The notes under the pieces were generated by a model. The model searched no databases and had not been told where the DNA came from. It saw only the letters and a program-made list of their open reading frames with translations. Made by a program: the position numbers and the translations under genes. Of a DNA stretch of 64,000 nucleotides, positions 1 through 10,622 are shown one piece after another. The DNA is from Oleiphilaceae bacterium (lineage in GTDB: Bacteria > Pseudomonadota > Gammaproteobacteria > Pseudomonadales > Oleiphilaceae), in NCBI GenBank assembly GCA_022447365.1, contig JAKVBL010000006.1:124001-188000 (forward strand), read 5' to 3'. How positions within the stretch are numbered: the first letter of the stretch is position 1; every line of letters begins with the position of its first letter.

Positions 1-879
1 GCATTAGAGGTATTCGGAGCGCCAGTGTATGTGCGCCACGAAGTTGTTCATAACCGTTTTGTTGTGGATGACCTAAAGAATCGTGGCGCTATATTCGTTG
101 ATGAGTTGCATGAAGTACCTGATGATGCTTTGGTGATTTTCAGTGCACATGGCGTGTCTAAAGCTGTGCAAAATGAAGCGCAAGATCGAGGCTTGAAAGT
201 CTTCGATGCGACCTGTCCTCTTGTCACGAAAGTACATCTTGAAGTGACCAAATTCTCGCGTGATGGAATGGAGTGCGTCTTGATTGGCCACGAAGGCCAC
301 CCTGAAGTCGAAGGTACGATGGGACAGTACGATGATTCTAATGGCGGAGTTATCTATCTTGTTGAAGACGCAAGCGATGTTGCTCAGTTATCTGTCAAAG
401 ATCCTGAAAACCTAGCGTATGTAACGCAGACAACTTTATCTGTGGACGATACTTCAGTGGTGATTGATGCTTTACGAGAGAAGTTCCCGCAAATTCAAGG
501 CCCGAGAAAAGACGATATTTGTTATGCCACGCAAAATCGCCAAGATGCTGTAAAAAAAATGGCTCCTTCTTCTGATTTGATGTTAGTGGTTGGTTCTCCA
601 AATAGCTCTAACTCAAATCGTCTACGTGAGCTTTCAGAGCGTATGGGAACAAAAGCTTATTTGATTGATGATCAGTCTCAGATCGAAGACGCTTGGCTTG
701 ATGGTGTTAATAATGTCGCGGTCACAGCTGGTGCTTCAGCGCCAGAAGTCTTAGTACAAGCAGTTATTGATCGACTTAAAGAGTTGGGTGCAACGTCTAG
801 CAAAGAAGTCGATGGGCGAGAAGAGAATATTGTTTTCTCAATGCCTAAAGAACTAAGGATTCCCGTTAAGGAAATTTGA
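1..879 (+). CDS. ispH: 4-hydroxy-3-methylbut-2-enyl diphosphate reductase, 5' end outside window
   Basis: Last enzyme of the MEP isoprenoid pathway, reducing HMBPP to IPP and DMAPP with a 4Fe-4S cluster in the cytosol. The reading frame is open from base 1, before the first visible start codon, so the gene begins upstream; about 30 residues including the first cluster cysteine are missing from the window. Visible family motifs in order are [27 protein letters not shown] (second cluster Cys), [32 protein letters not shown] (third Cys) and GSPNSSNS. In Pseudomonas the same gene borders the minor pilin cluster, which matches the neighbours here. The stop is followed at once by a strong hairpin. 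Confidence 0.97.
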   Translation, partial: ALEVFGAPVYVRHEVVHNRFVVDDLKNRGAIFVDELHEVPDDALVIFSAHGVSKAVQNEAQDRGLKVFDATCPLVTKVHLEVTKFSRDGMECVLIGHEGHPEVEGTMGQYDDSNGGVIYLVEDASDVAQLSVKDPENLAYVTQTTLSVDDTSVVIDALREKFPQIQGPRKDDICYATQNRQDAVKKMAPSSDLMLVVGSPNSSNSNRLRELSERMGTKAYLIDDQSQIEDAWLDGVNNVAVTAGASAPEVLVQAVIDRLKELGATSSKEVDGREENIVFSMPKELRIPVKEI

Positions 880-885
880 CGACAC

Positions 886-915
886 TGGGGTCAGAGTATT
901 TTTACTCTGACCCCA
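886..915. repeat. GGGGTCAGAGTA hairpin repeat, copy 1 / probable terminator
   Basis: Thirteen-base arms (TGGGGTCAGAGTA and its complement) around a short T-rich loop, seven bases after the ispH stop. The same core recurs at 8786, 23871 and 33547. It probably ends ispH transcription. This motif resembles palindromes found around REP-associated (Y1/IS200-like) transposases, but no such gene is in the window. Confidence 0.8.
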
Positions 916-1148
916 AGCCCTTCTTCTACGCTATCCATCTGTTTTTCTTAATAAATATCTGAATCTTTCCTACATATCTCCAATTCTTAGCTAAGCTGAA
1001 GAAAAGCCCTCTGTTTTTGTGTTTTGCCTCGCATTTCGCTTCGTAGAATTGCCGTTTATCAACAATAACAACCGTTGATCGCTAAGCAGACTCATTTTTA
1101 CATCTGGGCATCTACAGTATACAAATCGAAAACCAAGATGGCGGACAG

Positions 1149-1634
1149 ATGAAACAATCAGGATTCACTCTCATCGAACTTATGTTAGCGCTTGTCGTAG
1201 CGGGCATCGTTGCTGTGATTGCCTTACCTAGCTTCGGCAATCTTATTGCGCGCAACCAAATTAGTGCCACCGCAAACAATGTCGTGGGGGCGTTGAATTT
1301 GGCGCGAGCTGAAGCGGCTCAGCGTGGTCGAGTTGTTCAGGTGAATTCATTAGATGTCGGTACACCAACCAATTGGACTAGTGGATATCGCATTTGGGTA
1401 GATCTTGATGGCGATGCGATCTTTGATGCCAACGAAGAGATCCGACGTTTCGATGCCATTGACGGTGCACTTACCTTAACAGGCACCGCTGGTACTTTTA
1501 GTTTCAACGGCGCTGGTTTTGCAACACCTGCGATCAGCTTCAATCTATGTACTGCTCAAGCAGGCTTAGATGATCGTCAGATAGCCGTGGCTTTGTCGGG
1601 TCGCGTGAACGTGAATAATTTTACCTGTCCTTAA
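1149..1634 (+). CDS. fimU: Minor pilin, FimT/FimU (GspH) family
   Basis: Type IV pilus minor pseudopilin thought to help form the initiation tip complex with PilV, PilW, PilX and PilY1. Five residues precede the prepilin peptidase site (MKQSG^FTLIE); the mature Glu5 and a hydrophobic helix (LMLALVVAGIVAVIALPSF) are present, followed by a GspH-like globular part with two Cys near the C-terminus (LCTAQ, FTCP) that may form a disulphide. At 161 aa it fits the family. It is the first gene of a closely packed run through pilE. The 269 bases upstream contain the ispH hairpin; I found no convincing sigma-54 site there. FimT and FimU are hard to tell apart by sequence; position ahead of pilV favours FimU. 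Confidence 0.88.
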   Translation: MKQSGFTLIELMLALVVAGIVAVIALPSFGNLIARNQISATANNVVGALNLARAEAAQRGRVVQVNSLDVGTPTNWTSGYRIWVDLDGDAIFDANEEIRRFDAIDGALTLTGTAGTFSFNGAGFATPAISFNLCTAQAGLDDRQIAVALSGRVNVNNFTCP

Positions 1635-1640
1635 TGAGTG

Positions 1641-2126
1641 ATGAATGACATGAGACAACTTACCTTTACAGGCAAACATCATCAGCAAGGTCTCTCTATG
1701 ATTGAGATTATGGTGGCGATGCTAATTCTAGCAGTTGGTTTATTAGGCATGGCGAGTATGCAGGTGAGAGCTGTGCAAGACACCTCAAACTCAAGTTATC
1801 GCGGTGTTGCACTGTACTATGCCAATGATATGGCTGATCGTATGCGCGCGAACAGCGAAGGCGTTGATAATGGCGATTATGGTGATGGAACGGGAGGCAG
1901 TGCCAAAGCAAATTGCCTGAATACAACAGGATGTTCTTCTGCAGATATGGCGACCAATGATCGATTTGAGTGGCAAGCAAATCTAGCAAGATATCTCCCG
2001 GCAGGTCAGGGTTCTATTGCTTTGAATGGCAGCGTTTATACCGTAAGGGTGCAGTGGACAGACCGTGTCGAACAAGGTGCAACGAGCATCGCGACAAGCT
2101 CTATTGATCTTTCATTTGAGCCTTAA
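1641..2126 (+). CDS. pilV: Type IV pilus modification protein PilV
   Basis: Minor pilin of the pilus tip complex. The prepilin site (QQG^LSMIEIMVAMLILAVGLL) lies about 19 residues in, with mature Glu5 and the GLLGMASMQ signature typical of PilV. The gene begins seven bases after fimU. An in-frame GTG lies just before the chosen ATG at 1641, and another ATG is at 1650; the exact start is uncertain but does not affect the mature protein. The globular part has a Cys pair (ANCLNTTGC). The short gap from fimU implies co-transcription. Confidence 0.92.
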   Translation: MNDMRQLTFTGKHHQQGLSMIEIMVAMLILAVGLLGMASMQVRAVQDTSNSSYRGVALYYANDMADRMRANSEGVDNGDYGDGTGGSAKANCLNTTGCSSADMATNDRFEWQANLARYLPAGQGSIALNGSVYTVRVQWTDRVEQGATSIATSSIDLSFEP

Positions 2127-2139
2127 GGAGTAGAGCACT

Positions 2140-3195
2140 ATGACACAACATTCGAAACAACAAGGCTTATCACTTGTTGAATTGCTCGTTGCTTTGGCGT
2201 TGAGTTCTTTCCTATTGCTTGGTTTATTCCAAATTTTTAATAGCAATAGTCAGGCTTTCAATCTTCAAGGTGGAGTTGCACGCGTTCAAGAAAGCGGTCG
2301 TATCTCGATGGAGTTTTTGTCTCGTGGAGTGCGTGCTGCAGCGTTTCTTGGCTGTGCATCGGGAGATGCGAGTTCACCATTCACCAATGGAGCGGACACG
2401 AGCGAATTCTCGAATTTAGCATTTCGAAACGAGCTAATTCGTTTCAATGGCGACAATGGTATTACCGGCTTTGATAATGTGACTGGCGCAGTTACAACAC
2501 TGAACAACATGGGCTTGAGTGTCGGGACAGGTGCACAACAAATTGTAAGCGGAACGGATGTATTTATCGTGCATGGTGCAGAGTCATGTGGATTGAGTGT
2601 CACAGCTTCTGATGCGACTTCGATTACGGTTCCGAATGCTTCTTCTTGTGGCATTACAACAAACGATTTAGTCATCGTTTCTAGCTGTGCTCGCGCAGAG
2701 TTATTCTCTGTAACGAGTGACCCAACAGCAACGAACGTGCTTAATCATGCGACATCGCATAACAATAGCGCCAACTTTGCTGATGATATTTATGATCCTG
2801 ACGGTAGTTACTTGTACCTACCTACTATTACTGCATACCACGTCGGCAATACGGCCGATGGTGGTCGCGCACTCTTCATGACGCAGATTAACCGATCTGG
2901 TGAGACCACTTCATTTATTACTCAAGAGATCGCCGAAGGCGTGGAAGATATGCAGCTGCTTTACGGTGAAGATACTAATGATGATGGAACAGCGAATCGC
3001 TATGTGGCTGCCGATGACGTCGATGAATTTTTGAATGTTGTAGCAGTGCGTACACGCATTCTTACCGCATCTGAAGATCGTACAGTTGCGGAGAACCAAA
3101 CCTATACCTTTAACGGCACGACTACTACGGCTGCGGACTTACGCTTTTATGTGCCGTATGAAACTACGAATACCATTCGCAATCGTTTGAAATAG
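2140..3195 (+). CDS. pilW: Type IV pilus assembly protein PilW
   Basis: Largest minor pilin of the tip complex. The class III signal (KQQG^LSLVELLVALALSS) gives a mature protein with Glu5 and a long membrane helix; the C-terminal part contains the PilW-type region ending in FYVPYETTNTIRNRLK. The length of 351 aa is normal. A good ribosome site (AAGGAG) lies before the ATG. It stands between pilV and pilX in the order seen in Pseudomonas. Several Cys residues in the periplasmic domain (FLGC, ESCGL, SSCGI, SSCAR) suggest disulphides. Confidence 0.94.
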   Translation: MTQHSKQQGLSLVELLVALALSSFLLLGLFQIFNSNSQAFNLQGGVARVQESGRISMEFLSRGVRAAAFLGCASGDASSPFTNGADTSEFSNLAFRNELIRFNGDNGITGFDNVTGAVTTLNNMGLSVGTGAQQIVSGTDVFIVHGAESCGLSVTASDATSITVPNASSCGITTNDLVIVSSCARAELFSVTSDPTATNVLNHATSHNNSANFADDIYDPDGSYLYLPTITAYHVGNTADGGRALFMTQINRSGETTSFITQEIAEGVEDMQLLYGEDTNDDGTANRYVAADDVDEFLNVVAVRTRILTASEDRTVAENQTYTFNGTTTTAADLRFYVPYETTNTIRNRLK

Positions 3196-3204
3196 GGAGC
3201 GAAT

Positions 3205-3777
3205 ATGACACACGTATCTACTATGCAGAATCTAAACCCTCAAAAGCAGAAAGGCGCTGCCTTATTTATCTCGCTTATCTTCTTGTTGATCTTGACGGTA
3301 TTGGGTGTGAGTTCAATGAACGACACCATTATGCAAGGGAAGATGTCAGCAGCGATTCAAGACGGCAACGTTGCACTGCAAGGTGCAGAAACAGCCGTTC
3401 GCGCTGCAGAGCAAGCTATTGAAGCGTTTATTTCGACAACGGGTTTCAATTCAACTGGCCCGTTTTACACCAATGGTGATGCGCCAGACCCATTTGATGC
3501 CAGCATTTGGGTTGATGACGTAAACAATACCGCCACCCAGGCAGCGGGTGCCGTGGCAGGGCAAACAGTGCAACCACGTTACTTTATAGAGCTTGCGGGT
3601 TCAGTCGAAGATGATGGTCTAAACACCGGTCAGGGTGACTTTGATGAAACCGGTGGTGGTTATGGTTCAGGCACCGGTAATCCTTTAATCACAACGTTTA
3701 GAATTGTCGCGCGTAGTACAGGTGGTACCACGAATTCACAACGCATTATTGAAACATACTACGGTAAAAAACTATGA
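3205..3777 (+). CDS. pilX: Pilus assembly protein PilX
   Basis: PilX N-terminal family protein of the pilus tip. The signal is KQKGAALFISLIFLLILTVLG, which lacks the Glu5 of true pilins, as is usual for PilX. Downstream is the typical helix MQGKMSAAIQDGNVALQGAE. The length is 190 aa with a clear ribosome site (GGGAG) before the ATG at 3205. The 3' end overlaps an in-frame upstream ATG of pilY1 by four bases, but the likely pilY1 start lies further in. PilX and PilY1 normally act together in presenting PilY1 at the tip. Confidence 0.92.
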   Translation: MTHVSTMQNLNPQKQKGAALFISLIFLLILTVLGVSSMNDTIMQGKMSAAIQDGNVALQGAETAVRAAEQAIEAFISTTGFNSTGPFYTNGDAPDPFDASIWVDDVNNTATQAAGAVAGQTVQPRYFIELAGSVEDDGLNTGQGDFDETGGGYGSGTGNPLITTFRIVARSTGGTTNSQRIIETYYGKKL

Positions 3778-3839
3778 GCTTGATCAATAGACATACGACA
3801 GAAGCATCAAGCTCTAGCGACCTTGCAGGGGGGCGTGCT

Positions 3840-6800
3840 ATGAAAACATTCGAACGCAAACTTCGTTGGTGTGCTCTGGTCACATATCTGACCGCACCTA
3901 CTATTGCTTATTCTGCTCCAGGTCAGTTAGCAGACCAGCCATTATGGTTAGGCTCGTCTGTGAAACACAACCTAATGTTCGCGATTGATGACTCCGGTAG
4001 TATGGACTGGGAGCTATCTTTCCCTGTCAATGATGGTACACCGCGTTTGAGAAGCGATGGTAATTTTGTAGACTCAAACGGTGATTACCTCAATAGTGGT
4101 GGCTACGGCCAGTATGCTTACGTATTTGCCAACGGCGTAGATACAGGCGGGTATGACGGTCGCCGCCTCTATAGCAACCGCTATGCAATACCCCCTATTG
4201 CACAGTACGCATCAGCAAAAAGTTCCGCATACAACACGGCATATTACGACCCAAGTGTCACCTATGATCCTTGGCCGACCTTTACTAATGCTGAGTTTGA
4301 TAGCGTTGCGAAAACCAATGGCTATACCTTTACAGATGCGAGTGTGACAGCAACCTTAGTTGAGCCAGTCACAACGGCTTTTGGTACACGTACGGTTAAC
4401 TTATTTGCAGACTTAGATACATCTACTAAAACGGAATCTTATTGGGATTACGATATTCGTGATGCTGACATGGTTTGTAAAGAGAGTGGTGCAGACGATT
4501 GTGCCGATAACTCTCGCCAAGACTACACATTTTATCCAGCAACTTACTATCTGAAAGATCAGAGCGACCATTATTATTATCACGCTGCAGGAGGCTCTGG
4601 GTCGGGCGCACCATCTAAAACAGACAGTGATTTATTAGAAGCTGAGAATACCGATGGTATTTCCCAACCCATGCGATTTGCGGCTGACTTGGAAACGCTA
4701 TCTTCTGGTACTGAATCTGACCGTATCCAAGCATCTCGTGACACCAATGTAACAAGTGGAGGCGATTTTATCGGGACGCTCGTTAGCTTAGGAACTAGCA
4801 AGCGTAACAGTGTGCCTACCACTGGCATTGCATCTTATAGGGTAGAGGCGAAGAGCTCAGGAACACATTATATTTGGATGCGCGTATTTGGCGCAGGAGG
4901 GGCTTCGGATTCATTTTGGGCGAAATTAACGGAACCATCGGGAAGTGATCCAAGCGTTAGTTACAGCAATGGCAATGCATTAGGCGATTATGGCTCTTTG
5001 CAAAATAATATGCCAAACAATACTTGGGGGTGGGTCAAGTGGGGTGAGGCGAATCTTACCGCTGGTACCTATCAACTCGATGTGGCTTACCGCGAAGGTG
5101 GTACCTTGATGGATCAAATCCTTGTCACTTCGAACACAGATACGCCGACAGGAATAATGACTTTTGAAAAAGGTGATAGACGAGAGTGTTCGGCATCAAC
5201 ACCTTCTGACTATCTTGAGTTTGCGCGCAACCCTGAAAGATATCGTATTGGAGAGAGTTCAGGTTCTGACTCATTGATTGAATCTGGAAGATCGCTTGCT
5301 TTCGACGGTGCTTGTCTCACGCGCTATCAGATTGGTAAAACGCAAGCTGATGGTGAGGCCTTTATTAACGGTGCGGGTGTTACACGTACTGTATTGGAAG
5401 AAAAGCAAAACTTCGCGAATTGGTTCCAATATTATCGTCGTCGTCACCAAGCAATGCGTGGTGGCTTAGCAGCAGCGGTTCAGGGTATTAATGGTATTAA
5501 AACAGGCATGTTCTGGATTAATAACAGACGTACTGTTGGTTCTGCACAAATGAAAGATGTTGGTGTAGGGACTGAACTTGGTACCTTCTTAGACGAGCAC
5601 TACACGCGAGTGAATGCGGGCGGTACACCACTGCGTAGCGCATTGAATCATGCTCGCAATCAGTTCAAGAGCACAACCGGCCCGATAACCAGTGAGTGTC
5701 AGAAAAACTATACATTGTTGTTCACAGATGGTTTTAATACCCAAAACACAACAAGCGAAGTTCAGTCTGTGCTTAATGACGGTATCGGCAACCAAGATGG
5801 TTCTGCGGGTGCCCCTTATCAAGACAGTTACTCAACGACACTCGGCGATATTGCATATGATGCTTATACAACGAACTTGAGAGGTGATCTCCCAACAGGT
5901 GCAGTGCGAGTCAATCCGCTTTGTGCAGACGCGAGTCCTGATGCTTGGTTAGACTGTAATACTAATCTACACATGAACACTTATACCGTCGGCTTAGGTT
6001 TGCGCGGGAATATCTTTGGTGTGACTCATCATGCTGTGGAAGATGCTCATGGGGCTAATACTGAACCAGTTTGGCCAGATGTTTCTGATGAAGGTCTTCC
6101 TCAGGTGGATGATTTATATCACGCAGCAGTCAATGGCCGTGGCGAAATGTACAGCGCAACGTCGCCTGATTCTTTGAAAGAAGCGCTGCGTTCGGCGATC
6201 AACGATATTGTGACATCTATTGGTAGCGGTTCAGGTGTAACCTTTAACTCTTCATCATTACGTGCGCAAGATGGCACATCTATTTATACAACACTCTTTA
6301 ATTCGTCTGACTGGAGTGGTGACTTAGAAGCACGCTTACTCGATCCAAGCAATGGTGATGTGCTTGATATTGTTTGGTCAAACTCAGCGGGTGAGGCTTC
6401 AGGTGCTGCGGCTTTATTGGATGAAAGAGATATTTCAGTTGCTGATCAAGAGCGAGTTATCTACACACAGGGTGCATCGGATGGTGTAACCTTTGAGTGG
6501 GCGAATTTAACGGACGCTCAGAAAAACGACTTACGCACGAATCCTCCAGGAGAAGCGGCAAGTCCTGACGACACGCTCGCGCAGGATCGACTAGCTTACC
6601 TGCGCGGAGATCGCTCAAAAGAAGGCGGTGTGTTCCGAGCGCGTGGTAGCCGTATGGCCGATGTTATTCACTCTGCACCTGTTTATGTAGGGGAGCCTTC
6701 TTCTGCATGGCCAGACGATGGACTGTTTGGTGTTGATGGTAACCGTTATTCAAATTTTTCTGACAAGGATGATGCAAACGGCGGCGCAGCAGGACGTATG

Positions 6801-8294
6801 CCTGTTGTATATGTCGGTGCGAATGGCGGTATGCTTCACGGCTTTAACGGCCTTAATTCTGGCACAGACGCAGGTAAAGAAGTGATGGCTTATGTGCCTA
6901 ATTTGGTCTACTCAAGCGTTGCGGGTGAAGGATTGCACTATCTAACAGACCCTAACTATGCGCATCAGTATTACGTAGATTTGACGCCAGTAGCGCAAGA
7001 CGTCTATACAAAAGGCAATTCTGCAGATGTGTCACGTGACTGGCGAACTGTTCTAGTTGGTGGCCTGCGTGCTGGTGGTAAAGGCTTATTTGCACTGGAT
7101 GTGACTAACCCTGATGACTTTACAGACTCAGCGACGAATGCTGCTAATACTGTAATGTGGGAATTCACTGAAAGTGATGATGCAAATCTAGGTTTCTTGA
7201 CGACTGCTCCATTAATCTCATTGATGAATAACGGCAAATGGGCGGTTATCTTTGGTAATGGTTATGAGTCAACCAATGGTCGTGCAGCACTCATGATCTT
7301 GTATATCGAAGAAGGTCTAGATGGATGGGCTGCAACTGACAAAGTTGTGATTGATACGGGTGTAGGTACCTCGCTTGATAAAAATGGTTTATCTGGTGTA
7401 ACGGCTGTTGACTTGAATGGTGATCAGATTCCAGATCGTATTTATGGTGGTGATATTAAAGGCAATATGTGGGCCTTTGATGTGAGTAATACAAATGCTG
7501 CCAATTGGGGCTCTGCCTATAACTCTGGCACAACACCAAAACCATTATTCTCAGCAAAAGATAGTAATGGTACGGCACAGCCTATTACGGCAGCACCTAG
7601 TTTGGCATTGAACAGTGCGCAAGCCAATAAAGGTTTCTCGCCAAATGCTTTAGTTACTTTTGGTACTGGTCAGTATTTAGTAGATGGCGATCAAGCGAAT
7701 GTGGATGTCCAAAGCTATTACACCATCTGGGATAGCGGAACTGAACAAGAGCTAGTCCGTACAGATCTAGCGTCTAGAACCTTTACGGAAACGGATGAGG
7801 TGAAGTCACTGGTTGGTACAGACGTGAACTGGGATAATGATGAAGGTTGGTATATCGACTTTATTGTTACCGGTGAATCTGCTGAAGGTGAGCGTGTAAC
7901 GCAAAAACCAGAGTTGTTGTTCGACTCAGATGTTGGTCCGATTGCTTTCTTCTCAAGCTTAGTACCAGATGTATCTGAGTGTTCCGGTGGTGGTGCAAGT
8001 TACTTATATGCCTTGCCTTTGTTAACCGGCTTAAATCCAAGCAAGCCTATTCTTGATTTGAATGGCGATGGTGTTATTAACGAGAACGACGTCGGTGCCG
8101 GTATGAAGAACGATAACTTCACCAACGAGGTCAACGTACTTGGTAAAAACTACTATGGCTCAAATAAAGAGCAGCCACCCAGCGATTCAAATAATGTCAT
8201 TGATCAGGTTACTATCACTAAAGGTCCACTCAACTATGGCTCTGCATCTGATCGAGAAGGCCGTTTAGGTTGGTTTGAGTTGATTAATCAATAA
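3840..8294 (+). CDS. pilY1: Type IV pilus tip adhesin / calcium-sensing protein PilY1
   Basis: Large secreted tip-associated adhesin and mechanosensor. The ATG at 3840 is chosen because AGGGGGG precedes it and it opens a Sec signal peptide ending near YSA (residue 25); an ATG at 3774 would add 22 residues without a signal character. A von Willebrand A fold starts near residue 45 with the metal site DDSGS, and LLFTDG lies near residue 625. The C-terminal third is the PilY1 beta-propeller, with a calcium loop DLNGDQIPD near residue 1190, and a second EF-hand-like loop [12 protein letters not shown] near residue 1405. At 1484 aa it is longer than Pseudomonas PilY1 (about 1160); the extra length lies in the N-terminal half, where an insert around residues 300-440 looks carbohydrate-binding-like, though I cannot assign it firmly. 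Confidence 0.95.
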   Translation: MKTFERKLRWCALVTYLTAPTIAYSAPGQLADQPLWLGSSVKHNLMFAIDDSGSMDWELSFPVNDGTPRLRSDGNFVDSNGDYLNSGGYGQYAYVFANGVDTGGYDGRRLYSNRYAIPPIAQYASAKSSAYNTAYYDPSVTYDPWPTFTNAEFDSVAKTNGYTFTDASVTATLVEPVTTAFGTRTVNLFADLDTSTKTESYWDYDIRDADMVCKESGADDCADNSRQDYTFYPATYYLKDQSDHYYYHAAGGSGSGAPSKTDSDLLEAENTDGISQPMRFAADLETLSSGTESDRIQASRDTNVTSGGDFIGTLVSLGTSKRNSVPTTGIASYRVEAKSSGTHYIWMRVFGAGGASDSFWAKLTEPSGSDPSVSYSNGNALGDYGSLQNNMPNNTWGWVKWGEANLTAGTYQLDVAYREGGTLMDQILVTSNTDTPTGIMTFEKGDRRECSASTPSDYLEFARNPERYRIGESSGSDSLIESGRSLAFDGACLTRYQIGKTQADGEAFINGAGVTRTVLEEKQNFANWFQYYRRRHQAMRGGLAAAVQGINGIKTGMFWINNRRTVGSAQMKDVGVGTELGTFLDEHYTRVNAGGTPLRSALNHARNQFKSTTGPITSECQKNYTLLFTDGFNTQNTTSEVQSVLNDGIGNQDGSAGAPYQDSYSTTLGDIAYDAYTTNLRGDLPTGAVRVNPLCADASPDAWLDCNTNLHMNTYTVGLGLRGNIFGVTHHAVEDAHGANTEPVWPDVSDEGLPQVDDLYHAAVNGRGEMYSATSPDSLKEALRSAINDIVTSIGSGSGVTFNSSSLRAQDGTSIYTTLFNSSDWSGDLEARLLDPSNGDVLDIVWSNSAGEASGAAALLDERDISVADQERVIYTQGASDGVTFEWANLTDAQKNDLRTNPPGEAASPDDTLAQDRLAYLRGDRSKEGGVFRARGSRMADVIHSAPVYVGEPSSAWPDDGLFGVDGNRYSNFSDKDDANGGAAGRMPVVYVGANGGMLHGFNGLNSGTDAGKEVMAYVPNLVYSSVAGEGLHYLTDPNYAHQYYVDLTPVAQDVYTKGNSADVSRDWRTVLVGGLRAGGKGLFALDVTNPDDFTDSATNAANTVMWEFTESDDANLGFLTTAPLISLMNNGKWAVIFGNGYESTNGRAALMILYIEEGLDGWAATDKVVIDTGVGTSLDKNGLSGVTAVDLNGDQIPDRIYGGDIKGNMWAFDVSNTNAANWGSAYNSGTTPKPLFSAKDSNGTAQPITAAPSLALNSAQANKGFSPNALVTFGTGQYLVDGDQANVDVQSYYTIWDSGTEQELVRTDLASRTFTETDEVKSLVGTDVNWDNDEGWYIDFIVTGESAEGERVTQKPELLFDSDVGPIAFFSSLVPDVSECSGGGASYLYALPLLTGLNPSKPILDLNGDGVINENDVGAGMKNDNFTNEVNVLGKNYYGSNKEQPPSDSNNVIDQVTITKGPLNYGSASDREGRLGWFELINQ

Positions 8295-8308
8295 TGAGAG
8301 GAAAAAAC

Positions 8309-8764
8309 ATGAACACAAATAAGCAGCAGGGTTTTTCCCTCATTGAGTTGATGATTGTGGTGGCGATCATCGGTATTTTGGCCGCGATTGCCTACCCAAG
8401 TTACCAAGAGAATGTAGCGTCAACGCATCGCGCGAATGCGCAAAGCGAGCTGATGGGCTTGAGTTCAGCGCTTGAGCGCTGGTACACGCAGAATAATCAT
8501 TACTCGAATGCTGCCGATGGTGGTGCCGATACGGGTGCGCCAGGTGCGGATTTATATGGCTTAGATCAAGAAATTGCGCGTTTTTATACCATCACTATTT
8601 TAGATACGGATGATGTCACGACGGATACAACAGCGGCTCAAAAATATACTCTGCAAGCTGCACCAGTTGCAGGAAATATTATGGCGAATGACCGTTGTGG
8701 CACTATGACGATTGATTCGGCGGGTGTAAAAACGCCGGCTAACCCAGCTGATTGTTGGCGTTAA
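8309..8764 (+). CDS. pilE: Type IV minor pilin PilE
   Basis: Minor pilin closing the tip cluster. The ATG at 8309 follows GAGAGGAA, and the leader (MNTNKQQG^[14 protein letters not shown]) is canonical, including Glu5 and the [11 protein letters not shown] helix end. At 151 aa it has a C-terminal Cys pair (DRCGTM, ADCW) enclosing a D-region, as in PilE proteins. An in-frame ATG at 8294 overlaps the pilY1 stop and is less likely. The gene ends just before a hairpin shared with the convergent pilin-like gene. The major pilin PilA is not in this window. Confidence 0.93.
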   Translation: MNTNKQQGFSLIELMIVVAIIGILAAIAYPSYQENVASTHRANAQSELMGLSSALERWYTQNNHYSNAADGGADTGAPGADLYGLDQEIARFYTITILDTDDVTTDTTAAQKYTLQAAPVAGNIMANDRCGTMTIDSAGVKTPANPADCWR

Positions 8765-8785
8765 ACTCGCATTAATATGCAGACA

Positions 8786-8823
8786 ACGGGGCCAGAGTAA
8801 AAAGATTCTGTCCCCGTTTTTTG
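8786..8823. terminator. Hairpin repeat copy 2, bidirectional terminator
   Basis: ACGGGGCCAGA...TCTGTCCCCGT with a T tract after it, between the convergent pilE and fimT-like genes. It is a diverged copy of the GGGGTCAGAGTA family. Confidence 0.8.
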
Positions 8824-8824
8824 T

Positions 8825-9394
8825 TTAAGAACATTGTACGGGGCTGCCACCGCTATATTCACGAACACCATCGTTGTTGGAATCTCTTCCAAAGTATGGG
8901 CGTCCCGCTACATTGACGATTACAGGCACCGCCGTCTCAACGTTCTTATTATTTGCGCAAACCGTAAAGGTGCCATTTTGAAAGTTGGTCATCCCTGTCG
9001 GTAAAAACTCAAGATAGTCTTGTCTTCGAAACGAACCCCAGCGAATGCGGTTATCATCACTACCAATTTCAAATAAGTGAATCATGTCATCAGATGTGTC
9101 GAAGCTTTTATTTCCGTTGAGATCGCGATAAATCATCATCGTATTCGACCAATTTTTATCGCAATGACTTCCGTTGTCACTTGCGCATATAAAAACAGAT
9201 TGGTTTTCTTTAATCGCGAGGCTGCGCGCATACATGATGGCTTGAATAACAGTGCGTGCATTTTGCTCGACACGTTGTTTTTCAATAAACGAAAAACTAC
9301 CAAATGAAATGCCAAATGTGATGGCGATAATTGTAAAAGCGATGAGAAGCTCGAGCAGCGTAAAGCCACGCGAGTAATGCGAAGAATATGTCAT
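8825..9394 (-). CDS. fimT: GspH/FimT family pseudopilin
   Basis: Second FimT/GspH-type pseudopilin, facing the main cluster. It has a prepilin site after about ten residues (YSRG^FTLLELLIAFTIIAITFG), Glu5, and a GspH globular domain with the family pattern IMYARSLAIKENQ about 50 residues in and a C-terminal GRPYFGRDSNNDG segment. Cys residues (ICASDN, HCDKN, VCANN, QCS) could pair. The length of 189 aa suits FimT. In Pseudomonas fimT lies beside thiO and fimU; here it is inverted to the far end of the pilus run but still beside thiO. The symbol is assigned from family and position. Confidence 0.85.
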   Translation of the reverse strand: MTYSSHYSRGFTLLELLIAFTIIAITFGISFGSFSFIEKQRVEQNARTVIQAIMYARSLAIKENQSVFICASDNGSHCDKNWSNTMMIYRDLNGNKSFDTSDDMIHLFEIGSDDNRIRWGSFRRQDYLEFLPTGMTNFQNGTFTVCANNKNVETAVPVIVNVAGRPYFGRDSNNDGVREYSGGSPVQCS

Positions 9395-9502
9395 AACATC
9401 AATCCTTGATTATAATAAAAAGTTGAGTCAATCCTTTAACTCGTGCTCCATTTTCCTCAGCCAGCGCGTAGAATACAAGCGCATATTTATAAGGGGATTT
9501 GA

Positions 9503-10576
9503 ATGAAGGCGATTGTTGTTGGTGCGGGTGTGATTGGCATGTTGCAGGCTCGTGATTTGGCACACAATGGGTTTGATGTGGTTTTGTATGACCAAGGCCA
9601 ACTAGGGCGCGAAGCGAGCTGGGCTGGGGGAGGAATTATCTCTCCTCTATATCCCTGGCGTTATTCTTCTCCAGTGACAGCACTCGCAAAGCGATCGCAA
9701 GCTATCTACGCCGAGCTGATTGAAGATCTCGAAGCGGAAAGTGGTATCGATCCAGAGCTTAGCCATCACGGCTTATTAGTGTTGAATGTTGAAGACCAAC
9801 AGGCTGCGCTTAACTGGGCCGAGAATAATGCCTCTTGGATGGAAACAATTTCTGCTGAACGTCTCTATGATCTAGAGCCAAAACTGAAAACAGGTTTTGC
9901 ATCGTCTTTGTGGATGCCAAAGGTTGCGAGTGTTCGTAATCCACGTTTATTAAGAGCCTTAAGAACGATCATGAATCATCACGCGGCCATTACCGTGCGT
10001 GAGAATCAAAAGATTGTGGGAATTGATGAGGGTAGAGTGAACTTGGCCTCTGGCGAAGTAGATCATGCCGATTTAGTTGTCGTTTGCTCGGGAGCATGGA
10101 CATCTCAGCTCATGCCTCAGATCTCGTCAGAGATTGAACCAGTGAAAGGCCAAATGCTGGTGTTTGATGCGCCAGTTGGTTTGGTCAATCGCGTAGTGTT
10201 GAGTGATGGCCGATATGTGATTCCCAGAAAAGACGGAAAGGTGGTGGCAGGCAGTACGCTTGAATATACCGGTTTTGAAAAGCTAACCAATGAAGAAGCG
10301 AAGCAGTCGCTAATCGACAGTGCTATCTCCTTATTCCCGAGTCTGGCTGAGTATAAGGTTAGTCATCATTGGGCAGGCCTTAGACCCGGATCGCCAAAGG
10401 GTATTCCTAGTATTGGCCGTATTGAGGGTTATCGACACGTTTACGTGAATGCAGGGCATTTTAGGAATGGTTTGGTATTAGCGCCGGCATCGGTAGAGTT
10501 ATTAAGCAAAATAATTGATACACAGTCCTCAGAAATAGATCCTAGCCCTTATTCTGTAGGCCTTAGAACCGAGTAA
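9503..10576 (+). CDS. thiO: Glycine oxidase ThiO-type FAD-dependent oxidase
   Basis: DAO-family flavoenzyme that oxidises glycine to the imine used for the thiazole ring of thiamine. The N-terminal dinucleotide fold (VVGAGVIGMLQARDLAHNG) is followed by the ThiO signature GREASWAGGGIISPLYPW near residue 37, a substrate-domain segment VKGQMLVF near residue 210 and the C-terminal GLRPGSPKGIPSIG flavin contact. At 357 aa it is full length. A strong ribosome site (AAGGGGA) precedes the ATG. No other thiamine genes are near, and its place between pilus genes and pilSR-like context mirrors the Pseudomonas arrangement, so a general amino-acid oxidase role cannot be excluded. Confidence 0.88.
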   Translation: MKAIVVGAGVIGMLQARDLAHNGFDVVLYDQGQLGREASWAGGGIISPLYPWRYSSPVTALAKRSQAIYAELIEDLEAESGIDPELSHHGLLVLNVEDQQAALNWAENNASWMETISAERLYDLEPKLKTGFASSLWMPKVASVRNPRLLRALRTIMNHHAAITVRENQKIVGIDEGRVNLASGEVDHADLVVVCSGAWTSQLMPQISSEIEPVKGQMLVFDAPVGLVNRVVLSDGRYVIPRKDGKVVAGSTLEYTGFEKLTNEEAKQSLIDSAISLFPSLAEYKVSHHWAGLRPGSPKGIPSIGRIEGYRHVYVNAGHFRNGLVLAPASVELLSKIIDTQSSEIDPSPYSVGLRTE

Positions 10577-10622
10577 TGGTGCAGGTTTGCTATACTTTAA
10601 GAACATACAGGAGGTACACATC

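Noticed and set aside
880..1148. Sigma-54 promoter ahead of the minor pilin run
   Set aside because: No TGGCAC-N5-TTGC-like sequence could be found by eye; TGGGCATCTACAG near 1107 is too poor a match.
3774..3839. pilY1 start at 3774 overlapping pilX
   Set aside because: The extra 22 residues are polar and would bury the signal peptide; ATG 3840 has a strong ribosome site.
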